From Roseimicrobium gellanilyticum (lineage in GTDB: Bacteria > Verrucomicrobiota > Verrucomicrobiia > Verrucomicrobiales > Verrucomicrobiaceae), in contig NZ_QNRR01000002.1 of NCBI RefSeq assembly GCF_003315205.1, positions 280,881 to 344,880 on the forward strand: a stretch of DNA of 64,000 bases, given 5' to 3'. The notes below the pieces were generated by a model, which was not told the origin of the DNA, did not search any database, and saw only the letters and a program-made list of their open reading frames with translations. A program made the position numbers and the translations under genes. Within the stretch, counting starts at the first letter, position 1; the number at the start of each line of letters is the position of its first letter. This document shows positions 10,521 through 17,660 of this stretch, one piece after another.

Positions 10521-12296
10521 ATGACTTCAGATGCCACGCCCAATCCAGCTTCGGTCCCTTCAGCACCTCAGGCGCACTACAAACCTTTGCGCGTCTGGCC
10601 GGCGCTGATCCTCGTGGTCGTCATCGTGCTGTGCCGCTACGTGCCCCCGTTCATCGAGGGGGCGAGCAGCCAGTATTGGTATGTGCCGGTCTTCTTCCCG
10701 TTGCTGGGCAGCGTCTTGATACTGATCTGGTGGCTGGCGGCGAGTCGTGCGAGATGGTTCGAGAGGCTCATCGGACTGTTCGGATTCCTCGTGGCTGGAG
10801 CGGTCATCGTCCTGCTGAGTCATCCCTCCATGCGAGGCATGATCAGCACGTATCTGACGGTGCCGCTCGGCATGGTCGGACTCGGAGTGGGCGCCCTTCT
10901 TTACCGCTCCAGGCCGCCGAAGCAACGCGTCACCGGCGTGCTTGCCTGTTCCGCACTCGCGATGTCGCTCACGCTGTTGTTGCAGAGCCTTGGCATCACG
11001 GGGGACTACGTGTTTGATTTCCATTCGCGCTGGTCTTCGGCCCCGGGCGCAGGCTCGTGGGTCGAAAACAAAGCGGACGCACCCAAGACGCCCGGCGCCG
11101 CCGCGGCCATCGATGCCGCCCTGGCCACCGCCGAGTGGCCGGGCTTCCGCGGCGCGGACCGCATGGGGCATGCGAAGGCGGCGAAGCTGGCGACGGACTG
11201 GAAGGCCAATCCACCCAAGCTACTCTGGAAAAAACCCGTGGGCGCAGGCTGGTCCTCCTTTGCCGTGGCGGGGCCGTATGCTTTCGCCGATGAACAACGC
11301 GGCCCGCACGAGGTGGTGGCCTGCTACGACCTCGCGACGGGCAACGAAGTCTGGACCCACCAGCGTGAAGCACGGTTCGACGAACCGATGGGTGGCCCCG
11401 GCCCGCGCGCCACACCGACGCTCGCCGATGGCGCTGTATTCACCGCAAGCGCCACGGGCGTGCTGCAGCGATTGAAGGCAGGCACGGGCGAGGTGGTCTG
11501 GCAACAGGACTTCAAGAAACTCTCCGGACGCGAGCCGCTCCCCATGTGGGGCTATTCGGCATCGCCCCTGGTGGTGAACTCCCTGGTCATCGTCTACGCG
11601 GGCGGGGCAGGGGACAAAGGCGTGATGGCATTCGACGCCGCGACGGGAGAAGCGCGCTGGTCCGTGGCTTGTGGTCCCGAGTCGTACAGCTCACCGCAAC
11701 TCAGCAAGGTGCTCGGCGAAGACACCTTGCTCATGCTCACGAATGATGGACTGCTCCTGCTCGATCCCACCACCGGCAAAGTGCGGCTGAACTACGAGTG
11801 GAAGTTCAACGGCTACCGCGCCTTGCAACCGACGGTCGTGGGCGAGGATGTCATCCTGCTGCCCACGCCGATGTCGGAAGGAACCCGCGCCATTCGTGTC
11901 AGCAAGAAAGACGATCAACTCACGGCTGAAGAACTCTGGACCTCGAGGCACCTGAAGACCGACTTCGCCGAACTCATCGCGCACAAGGGCCATCTCTACG
12001 GTATCGATGGTTCCATGTTCAGCTGCATTGATCTCGAGACCGGCAAGCGCACGTGGAAGGATGGGCGCTACGGCAAGGGGCAGGCGGTGCTCCTGGAGAC
12101 CACGGACCAGATCCTGATCGCTGCGGAAGATGGTCGCGTGGTGTTGCTGCAAGCCGATCCCACGGCTCACAAGGAACTCACCTCTTTCCAGGCCCTCAAA
12201 GGCAAGACCTGGAATCACCCCGTGGTCGTCGGCGACAAGCTGCTCGTGCGCAACGGCACCGAAGCCGCGTGCTATGCGTTGCCGCTTGCGCCGTGA
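10521..12296 (+). CDS. Membrane-anchored PQQ-like beta-propeller protein
   Basis: A 591-aa protein from the ATG at 10521 (an in-frame TTG at 10473 is less likely). Residues about 25-160 contain four to five hydrophobic segments, beginning VWPALILVVVIVL. The rest is a PQQ-like propeller with repeated blade motifs such as CYDLATGNEVWTHQ, RLKAGTGEVVWQQ, AFDAATGEARWSV and CIDLETGKRTWKDG. This group (BamB/PQQ-dehydrogenase-like propellers) is common in Planctomycetes and Verrucomicrobia. Most lack known enzymatic activity, and no quinone-site residues can be confirmed here. The propeller is predicted to be periplasmic. Confidence 0.85.
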   Translation: MTSDATPNPASVPSAPQAHYKPLRVWPALILVVVIVLCRYVPPFIEGASSQYWYVPVFFPLLGSVLILIWWLAASRARWFERLIGLFGFLVAGAVIVLLSHPSMRGMISTYLTVPLGMVGLGVGALLYRSRPPKQRVTGVLACSALAMSLTLLLQSLGITGDYVFDFHSRWSSAPGAGSWVENKADAPKTPGAAAAIDAALATAEWPGFRGADRMGHAKAAKLATDWKANPPKLLWKKPVGAGWSSFAVAGPYAFADEQRGPHEVVACYDLATGNEVWTHQREARFDEPMGGPGPRATPTLADGAVFTASATGVLQRLKAGTGEVVWQQDFKKLSGREPLPMWGYSASPLVVNSLVIVYAGGAGDKGVMAFDAATGEARWSVACGPESYSSPQLSKVLGEDTLLMLTNDGLLLLDPTTGKVRLNYEWKFNGYRALQPTVVGEDVILLPTPMSEGTRAIRVSKKDDQLTAEELWTSRHLKTDFAELIAHKGHLYGIDGSMFSCIDLETGKRTWKDGRYGKGQAVLLETTDQILIAAEDGRVVLLQADPTAHKELTSFQALKGKTWNHPVVVGDKLLVRNGTEAACYALPLAP

Positions 12297-12389
12297 GGGC
12301 GCTGTAGGACCGGGTATCGTCACGACCGCTGATGCCTGCAACAGATTTCGCATTGTGTTCCAGGCAAACTGGCCAGTACCCTTCCGCTC

Positions 12390-13649
12390 ATGTCGGACAT
12401 CGCCATCGAACACGTGCGGGGAACCTTGGACTCCCTCTACCGCACCGAATCCTCCCGCATCCTCGCCACCCTCATCCGCCTCCTCGGTGACTTCGACCTC
12501 GCGGAAGATGCCATGCATGACGCGTTCGCCACGGCGCTGGATCAATGGGCACGCCACGGCATCCCGGCCAATCCTCGCGCCTGGCTCATCTCCACGGGAC
12601 GCTTCAAGGCCATCGATGCTCTCCGTCGCCGCGCCCGGTTCGATGCCTCCCAGGAAAAAATCGCCGCCACGCGCGAAGCGGATGCGGGCGACCCATCCGC
12701 TGCCATCGGAAGCGCGGAGGAGGGGAGTGTGGAAGACGACCGCCTGCGCCTCATCTTCACCTGCTGCCATCCCGCCCTCGCTCCCGAGGGACGCGTCGCC
12801 CTGACTCTGCGCGAGGTATGCGGGCTCACCACGGAAGAGATTGCCCGGGCCTTCCTCATCCCCGCTCCCACATTGGCCCAGCGCATCGTGCGGGCGAAAG
12901 GGAAGATCCGCGAGGCTCGCATTCCCTACCAGATACCGCAGGCAGAAGAACTACCAGGCCGCATCGAGACCGTACTGCAGGTCGTCTATCTCGTGTTCAA
13001 CGAAGGCTACGCCGCCTCATCCGGCGCCTCCCTCACACGCGCAGATCTCTCAGGCGAAGCCATCCGCCTCGGACGCCTGCTGCTGGAACTCCTCCCAGAA
13101 CCTGAGGTCATAGGCCTCCTCGCGCTGATGCTCCTGCAGGAGTCACGTCGCGCCGCCCGCACTTCGCCCACCGGTGAACTCATCCTTCTGGAAGATCAGG
13201 ATCGCACGCAATGGAATCGCGCCCACATCACCGAAGGCATTGCTCTCGTGGAACGCGCCCTGACCTCGCGCCGATTCGGCCCCTACACACTCCAGGCCGC
13301 CATCGCCGCCGTGCATTCCGAAGCCACCGAAGCCTCCGCCACCGACTGGCCGCAAATCGTCGCTCTCTACACCGTCCTGTTGCGCGCCGCCCCATCACCC
13401 GTCGTGGAACTGAACCGCGCCGTCGCCGTGGCCATGCGCGATGGCCCCGAAGCCGGCCTCTCCCTCATCGATGCCATCCTCGCCCGCGGCGAACTCACCA
13501 CCTACTATCTCGCCCACTCCGCCCGCGCCGACCTCTGCCGTCGCCTCGGCCGCACCACCGAAGCCCGCGCCTCCTACGAACGCGCCCTCACCCTCACCCA
13601 ATCCGAGCCCGAACGCCGCTTCCTCGAAAACCGCCTGCAGGCAACGTAG
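12390..13649 (+). CDS. ECF42-type RNA polymerase sigma factor with C-terminal extension
   Basis: A 419-aa sigma-70 family protein. Region 2 is at about residues 15-90 (LIRLLGDFDLAEDAMHDAFATAL, then NPRAWLISTGRFKAIDALRRR). Region 4 is near 135-180 (ALTLREVCGLTTEEIARAFL). The remaining 230 residues form the DUF6596/TPR-like extension typical of the ECF42 group (AVHSEATEASATDWPQIVALYTVLL, ERRFLENRL at the end). There is no anti-sigma gene nearby. ECF42 genes are known to sit next to DGPF/YCII proteins, and two such genes follow at 14480 and 15172. What activates this sigma factor is not known to me. Confidence 0.92.
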   Translation: MSDIAIEHVRGTLDSLYRTESSRILATLIRLLGDFDLAEDAMHDAFATALDQWARHGIPANPRAWLISTGRFKAIDALRRRARFDASQEKIAATREADAGDPSAAIGSAEEGSVEDDRLRLIFTCCHPALAPEGRVALTLREVCGLTTEEIARAFLIPAPTLAQRIVRAKGKIREARIPYQIPQAEELPGRIETVLQVVYLVFNEGYAASSGASLTRADLSGEAIRLGRLLLELLPEPEVIGLLALMLLQESRRAARTSPTGELILLEDQDRTQWNRAHITEGIALVERALTSRRFGPYTLQAAIAAVHSEATEASATDWPQIVALYTVLLRAAPSPVVELNRAVAVAMRDGPEAGLSLIDAILARGELTTYYLAHSARADLCRRLGRTTEARASYERALTLTQSEPERRFLENRLQAT

Positions 13650-13705
13650 AACGCTTCCCGAAGGCCCCCAAGAAAGTAGAAGGTCTCTCCAGAGGCCTTG
13701 CATTT

Positions 13706-14056
13706 CCTCACCTCCACACCGCCTCTACTTAAAAAAGAGACGGTAGGGATGCGCTCCTGCGCATCCGCAGATAGCGGGCGGAGGCGGTGGGAACATGCCA
13801 CGTGACACGGCCATTGCATGCCGCACCTCCACACCACTTCGCCGCTAAAAAAAGAGCGGTAGGGATGCGTTCCTGCGCGTCCGTAGATCGCGGGCAGAGG
13901 CGGTGGGAAGATGCCACGTGGCACGGCCATTGCATGCCGCACCTCCACACCACTTCGCCGCTAAAAAAAGAGCGGTAGGGATGCGCTCCTGCGCGTCCGC
14001 AGATAACGGGCGGAGGCGGTGGGAAAATGCCACGTGGCACGGCCATTGCATGCCGT
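13706..14056. repeat. 116-bp tandem repeat, three copies
   Basis: The unit begins CGGTAGGGATGCG at 13741, 13857 and 13973, giving an exact 116-bp period; a partial unit precedes the first copy. Each unit carries a hairpin GGATGCGC-TCCT-GCGCATCC (13747-13766 in copy 1; the later copies keep pairing through G-T wobbles), and copies 2 and 3 contain the 12-bp palindrome TGCCACGTGGCA (13912-13923 and 14028-14039). A GCCGCTAAAAAAAGAG segment joins the units. Preserved pairing suggests a structured or protein-bound element rather than neutral duplication. Confidence 0.85.
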
Positions 14057-14112
14057 CACACATGCTCCTGCGCGTCAAACTAAGCAGCGCATCAAAACCA
14101 GCTCTGCAACTC

Positions 14113-14225
14113 GCTCCCGGAGGGAACACGGAACCCTAGCCGGTGGTGAAGGCCTGTAATCAGGCCGGGAACCACCGGATCTAAGACGTGAAAAAACGTC
14201 GCGTCCCGGAGGGTACGCCGGAAAA
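14113..14225. repeat. REP-like nested hairpin element
   Basis: CCGGTGGT (14140-14147) pairs with ACCACCGG (14171-14178), with an inner AGGCCTG/CAGGCC stem. The hairpin is flanked by CCCGGAGGG boxes at about 14116 and 14205 and followed by a GACGT-GAAAAA-ACGTC stem (about 14185-14200). This organisation resembles REP/RAYT-mobilised palindromic elements. No RAYT transposase is in the window. Confidence 0.55.
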
Positions 14226-14479
14226 TGCGCCGACGCCGCGGCACGAACAATCTCCACCCCCCAAAAAAACTGCTCCCCCCTGTCGATTTCCCCCGATCCC
14301 AATCGACCACTCAATGTGACGGCCAATCAACGACTCAAAATAACTCAAAAGGGGCAGCACTCACGAAACCCTACTTCTGTGTCTTTTGCGTTTTTTTGCG
14401 GCTAAAAATTCAGCAGAACGAAAGCGAGAGCGGCACCCCATCTCCCCCAAACCACAAACCCTACCCATCCACAAACGCC

Positions 14480-14893
14480 ATGAGATTCCTGATGATGATG
14501 ATCCCCCGTGGCTACCAACCTGACACCCCCGCCTCCGAAAAGCAGGAAGACGGCTACCAGCCCACCGCCGAGGAAATGACCCCCATGGGTAAATTCAACG
14601 ACGACATGGAAGCCGCCGGCATCCTCCTCACCGTCGATGGCCTCCACCCACTCTCCCGGGGCGCCCGTGTGACCTTTCCCCAAGGCAACGCCACCGTCAC
14701 CGACGGTCCCTTCATCGAAACCAAGGAAGTCATCGGCGGCTTTTGGATCATCCAGGTAAAATCCAAACAAGAAGCCATCGACTGGGCTCGCCGCTGTCCC
14801 GCCCTCAACGGCGATGTCATCGAACTCCGCGAAATCTGGGAGATGGAAGACCTCCCCGCCGAAGTGCAGAAAGCCGCTGTCCATCGCCAGTGA
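14480..14893 (+). CDS. YCII-related (DGPF) domain protein, first copy
   Basis: A 137-aa protein from ATG 14480 (MRFLMMMIPRGYQ). It has the DGPF signature, VTDGPFIETKEVIGGFWIIQV, near residue 75. YCII-related proteins have a ferredoxin-like dimeric fold of unclear activity and are the standard genomic partners of ECF42 sigma factors, here encoded 830 bp upstream. The frame remains open upstream to 14225, but that part crosses repeat DNA and is not protein-like. Confidence 0.88.
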   Translation: MRFLMMMIPRGYQPDTPASEKQEDGYQPTAEEMTPMGKFNDDMEAAGILLTVDGLHPLSRGARVTFPQGNATVTDGPFIETKEVIGGFWIIQVKSKQEAIDWARRCPALNGDVIELREIWEMEDLPAEVQKAAVHRQ

Positions 14894-15171
14894 CACCCCG
14901 CTACAGGCCCGTTGTCTCATTTCCCTCCTACAGATAAACACGCGACTCTCAGCGACTATTTTAACACTTGTTTAACAATCACATCGAAAATAAAATATGC
15001 ACAACTCTCCGTGCCCTATGCAACGCTCCGCTGCCTCCCTCCCAGAAATCTGCAGTGAACCCCATCACCCGCTGCGCCTCAACGCCTTGCTAAAATGATA
15101 GTTCGTTTGGCCAAAATCTGACTTTTCCCAACTCACCATCATCCATCCCCACCACTAGGAAACCACCCACC
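14894..15171. promoter_or_regulatory. Upstream region of second DGPF gene with dyad and conserved motif
   Basis: Compared with its flanks this 278-bp region is AT-rich and contains the dyad TTGTTTAACAA (14968-14978) and the 20-mer GATAGTTCGTTTGGCCAAAA (15097-15116), 56 bp before the start codon. The identical 20-mer and an equivalent TTGTTAAACAA dyad lie upstream of the sulfatase gene (52824-52843 and 52987-52997). Shared control by one regulator is inferred. Confidence 0.55.
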
Positions 15172-15561
15172 ATGAAATACATCTGCCTTGGCTACATTGA
15201 GTCCCACAAGTTTGAGAACATGTCCGAAAGCGAACGCAACGCGATGGTCGACGAATGCCTCGCCTACGATGATGTGCTGAAGAAGAACGGCCACTTCGTC
15301 GGCGGAGAAGGTCTACAGGGCCCCACCAGCGCCGCGACCCTACGCTGGCAGGATGGCCAGGTCGCCATCACGGATGGTCCCTATGCTGAAACGAAAGAAC
15401 AGATCGGCGGCATCCTCATTCTCGAAGCCCGCGACTTGAATCACGCCATCCAGCTCATGTCCAAACACCCCGGCGTAAAAGCAGGTCCCTTCGAGATCCG
15501 CCCCGCCGCAGACATGAGCGACATGGTGCAGGAGAGTGAAGCAAGAAGGGGTGGGAAGTAA
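15172..15561 (+). CDS. YCII-related (DGPF) domain protein, second copy
   Basis: A 129-aa protein starting MKYICLGYIE with the family motif ITDGPYAETKEQIGGILILEA near residue 70 and a C-terminal PFEIRPAADM. It is a paralogue of the gene at 14480 and a second partner of the ECF42 sigma factor. A CACCATG start lacks a strong Shine-Dalgarno sequence. An upstream shared 20-bp motif may control it separately from the first copy. Confidence 0.9.
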   Translation: MKYICLGYIESHKFENMSESERNAMVDECLAYDDVLKKNGHFVGGEGLQGPTSAATLRWQDGQVAITDGPYAETKEQIGGILILEARDLNHAIQLMSKHPGVKAGPFEIRPAADMSDMVQESEARRGGK

Positions 15562-15718
15562 GCTGCGCTGAGAAGGTTGGAAGGCGCACGGAACCGAGTT
15601 CGCTGTCAAGCGCGAGCCCACGAAAATGCGCCTCATTTGATTGGGCTGCGGAAGGCACTTTACACGGGAGAAACTGTCTCCATTCATATTGCCTTTTTCG
15701 CCCAATCCCCACCTTCAA

Positions 15719-17044
15719 ATGACCACGAAACTCGATCCAAAATTCACCACCCTGCTGACCGATGCCGCAGCCAAGCTGGAGTCGCTCGAACTGCTGCCCA
15801 AGGTGCTGGCAGAGACTGCCCCTGCGCTGAAGGAAACAGCCGATGCTCTTGCACAGCAATTGCGCGCCTTCGCCACCAGCCTGACTGAGGCTCAGGACGC
15901 GAAGACCACCGCGGACATTGCCGAGAAAGAAGCTGCCCAACGCGCCAAGGAAGAAGCCGCGGCCGAGAGAGCCCGATATCTTGCTGAGTTGCTGGCTGCC
16001 AAGGAACAAGCTGCCGCTGAGAAAGCCGCCGAGAAGGCGCGTCTGCAGGAGGAGAAGGAAGCTGCCAAACTGCAAGCTGCGGCAGAGAAAGAAGCCGCTC
16101 AGCGTGCGAAGGAACAAGCCGCTGCCGAGAAAGCCGCGGAGAAGGAGCGTCTCATTGCCGAGAAAGAGGCTGCCAAACAACAGGCTGCCGCAGAGAAAGA
16201 AGCAGCACAGCTCGCCAAGGAACAGGCGGCTGCAGAGAAGGCTGCCGAGGCCGCGCGTCTTGCCGCAGAAAAGGAAGCTGCCAGGCTCGCCAAAGAACAA
16301 GCCGCTGCCGAAGCTACGGCAGAGCGTGCTCGTCGCCTTGCTGAGTTGATGGCTGCCAAGGAACAGGCGGCTCAAGAGAAGGCTGCTGAGAAGGCCCGTC
16401 TCCAGGAGGAGAAAGAGGCTGCGCAGCGTGCGAAGGAACAGGCTGCTGCCGAAAAGGCTGCTGAGAAAGAACGCCTGCAGGCAGAGAAGGAAGCTGCGCG
16501 CATCGCGAAAGAGCAAGCCGATGCGGAGAAGGCTGCCGAGAAAGCACGTCTCCAGGCGGAGAAGGAGGCTGCCAAGCAAAAGGCTGCGGAGGAGAAGGAG
16601 GCTGCGCGCATCGCGAAGGAGCAAGCCGACGCAGAGAAGGCTGCTGAAAAAGCACGCCTGCAAGCAGAGAGAGAAGCCGCAAAACAAAAAGCTGCTGAAG
16701 AGAAGGAAGCCGCTCGTCTGGCTGCTGAAAAAGCAAAGGCGGAACGTGACGCTGCTCGCGAAACCGAGAAAGAACAAGCGCGGCGCGAAATCGAAGCAAT
16801 GAAAGCCGCTACCGCCGCGATGCGTGCGAAGCAGGAAGCGGAACTGGAAGTGAAGCGCAAGGCCGAGGAAGAAGCCAAGGCCAAACGCGAAGCCGTTGCT
16901 GCAAAAGCACGTGCCGAGCAGGAGGCCAAGGACCGCGCTCGTCGTATGGCATCGATGGCAACCATGGCAGCAGACAAAGCGGCGATGAAGGAGGAGAAAA
17001 AGCAGGCGGAAGAGAAGCCTGCGGCTGCAACGCAGTCGGAGTAA
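15719..17044 (+). CDS. Ala/Glu/Lys-rich single-helix or coiled-coil protein
   Basis: A 441-aa protein from ATG 15719 (MTTKLDPKF). Residues 1-65 form a normal helical segment. From about residue 70 to 400 it is a continuous repetitive helix built on units such as EKEAAQRAKEQAAAEKAAEK, with mixed opposite charges every three to four residues. That pattern fits a stable single alpha helix or a TolA-like rod. No signal peptide or membrane anchor is visible. The DNA is internally repetitive, so copy number may vary between strains. The function is unknown; a spacer or scaffold is plausible. Confidence 0.8.
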   Translation: MTTKLDPKFTTLLTDAAAKLESLELLPKVLAETAPALKETADALAQQLRAFATSLTEAQDAKTTADIAEKEAAQRAKEEAAAERARYLAELLAAKEQAAAEKAAEKARLQEEKEAAKLQAAAEKEAAQRAKEQAAAEKAAEKERLIAEKEAAKQQAAAEKEAAQLAKEQAAAEKAAEAARLAAEKEAARLAKEQAAAEATAERARRLAELMAAKEQAAQEKAAEKARLQEEKEAAQRAKEQAAAEKAAEKERLQAEKEAARIAKEQADAEKAAEKARLQAEKEAAKQKAAEEKEAARIAKEQADAEKAAEKARLQAEREAAKQKAAEEKEAARLAAEKAKAERDAARETEKEQARREIEAMKAATAAMRAKQEAELEVKRKAEEEAKAKREAVAAKARAEQEAKDRARRMASMATMAADKAAMKEEKKQAEEKPAAATQSE

Positions 17045-17068
17045 AAGGGAGTGTTCTGGCACCCGTAT

Positions 17069-17095
17069 CCGTTCCCGAGCTCAGCTTGGGAACGG
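17069..17095. repeat. Perfect-stem hairpin repeat
   Basis: CCGTTCCC pairs with GGGAACGG (8 bp) around the loop GAGCTCAGCTT. It lies between convergent genes. This type of palindrome recurs in the intergenic DNA of many bacteria. It could also stop transcription, although no T-run follows. Confidence 0.55.
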
Positions 17096-17117
17096 TGTGG
17101 GGCTTTCAGCCGCTGCC

Positions 17118-17588
17118 TCAAAACAGCTCACCCGGACGTCGCACATCTCCCGGCTCGCTTGGCGGAGGAAGTGACGGGATGCTCGCGATGGTGCCATCAG
17201 AATTGAAGGTCCCAAACAGCGAGAATCGTTCGTCATCGAAATACTTCGTCTGTGCTTCAGTGGATGCGGTGGTGACCAGTTTCGCAAGACGATAGGCGTG
17301 CCCATTCTTCCCCCGTTGCGGAGGCTTCAGAACAAAGAATAGCCTTGCTCCAGGCGGTGCATTTCCCCAGCGAGTTTCTCCAGTGTGTTCGCCTCGGACT
17401 GCCACTGCGGCCACCTCATCGGTTTGGCAGAGATTGCTGCCGGGTTCGCTAAGCCACCATGGGAGTTTCTCAACTTGCGCGGATCCGGCCCACACGCCCT
17501 CCACCTTGGTGCCGTCCTCCAGTGTCAGCGCCATGGGCTTGCCAGGTTTCCATTCGTTGCCGTCATGTGTCCGGAAGAGATGAGGCAT
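17118..17588 (-). CDS. Uncharacterised protein
   Basis: A 156-aa soluble protein starting MPHLFRTHDGNEWKPGKPMAL. Motifs such as LTLEDGTKVEGVWAGSAQVEKLPWWL suggest a small beta-rich domain. The C-terminus is Pro-rich. No family is recognised. ATG start at 17588, facing the coiled-coil gene. Confidence 0.6.
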   Translation of the reverse strand: MPHLFRTHDGNEWKPGKPMALTLEDGTKVEGVWAGSAQVEKLPWWLSEPGSNLCQTDEVAAVAVRGEHTGETRWGNAPPGARLFFVLKPPQRGKNGHAYRLAKLVTTASTEAQTKYFDDERFSLFGTFNSDGTIASIPSLPPPSEPGDVRRPGELF

Positions 17589-17660
17589 GCAAATTCAGTT
17601 AACCTCCTGGCTACAAAGATCTAGGACATTTTTTGAGGCTTCGTGCTCCAAGCCCACAGC

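Larger units (their letters stand above)
13650..14479. other. Repeat-rich intergenic region between sigma factor and first DGPF gene
   Basis: This 830-bp stretch has no convincing gene; open frames across it are artefacts of the repeats. It holds a three-copy 116-bp tandem array (13706-14056), a REP-like hairpin element (14113-14225), and, near 14380-14400, a T-rich GTTTTTTTGCGGC tract that resembles one near 1860. Confidence 0.6.

Noticed and set aside
10560-11171. 203-aa minus-strand frame over the PQQ-propeller gene
   Set aside because: Arg/His/Gln-rich shadow without motif; the sense frame has membrane helices and propeller blades.
13574-14129. Minus-strand frames containing repeated RAGTHPYRSFFSG-like peptides
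   Set aside because: They are translations of the 116-bp tandem repeat; no start context or homology.
16000-16700. Possible tandem-repeat or CRISPR-like structure
   Set aside because: The periodicity is codon-level repetition inside a coding sequence, with no unique spacers.
15455-17121. Antisense frames of 535 and 249 aa over the coiled-coil gene
   Set aside because: Phe/Leu/Ser-rich low complexity that simply mirrors the AEAK repeat on the sense strand.
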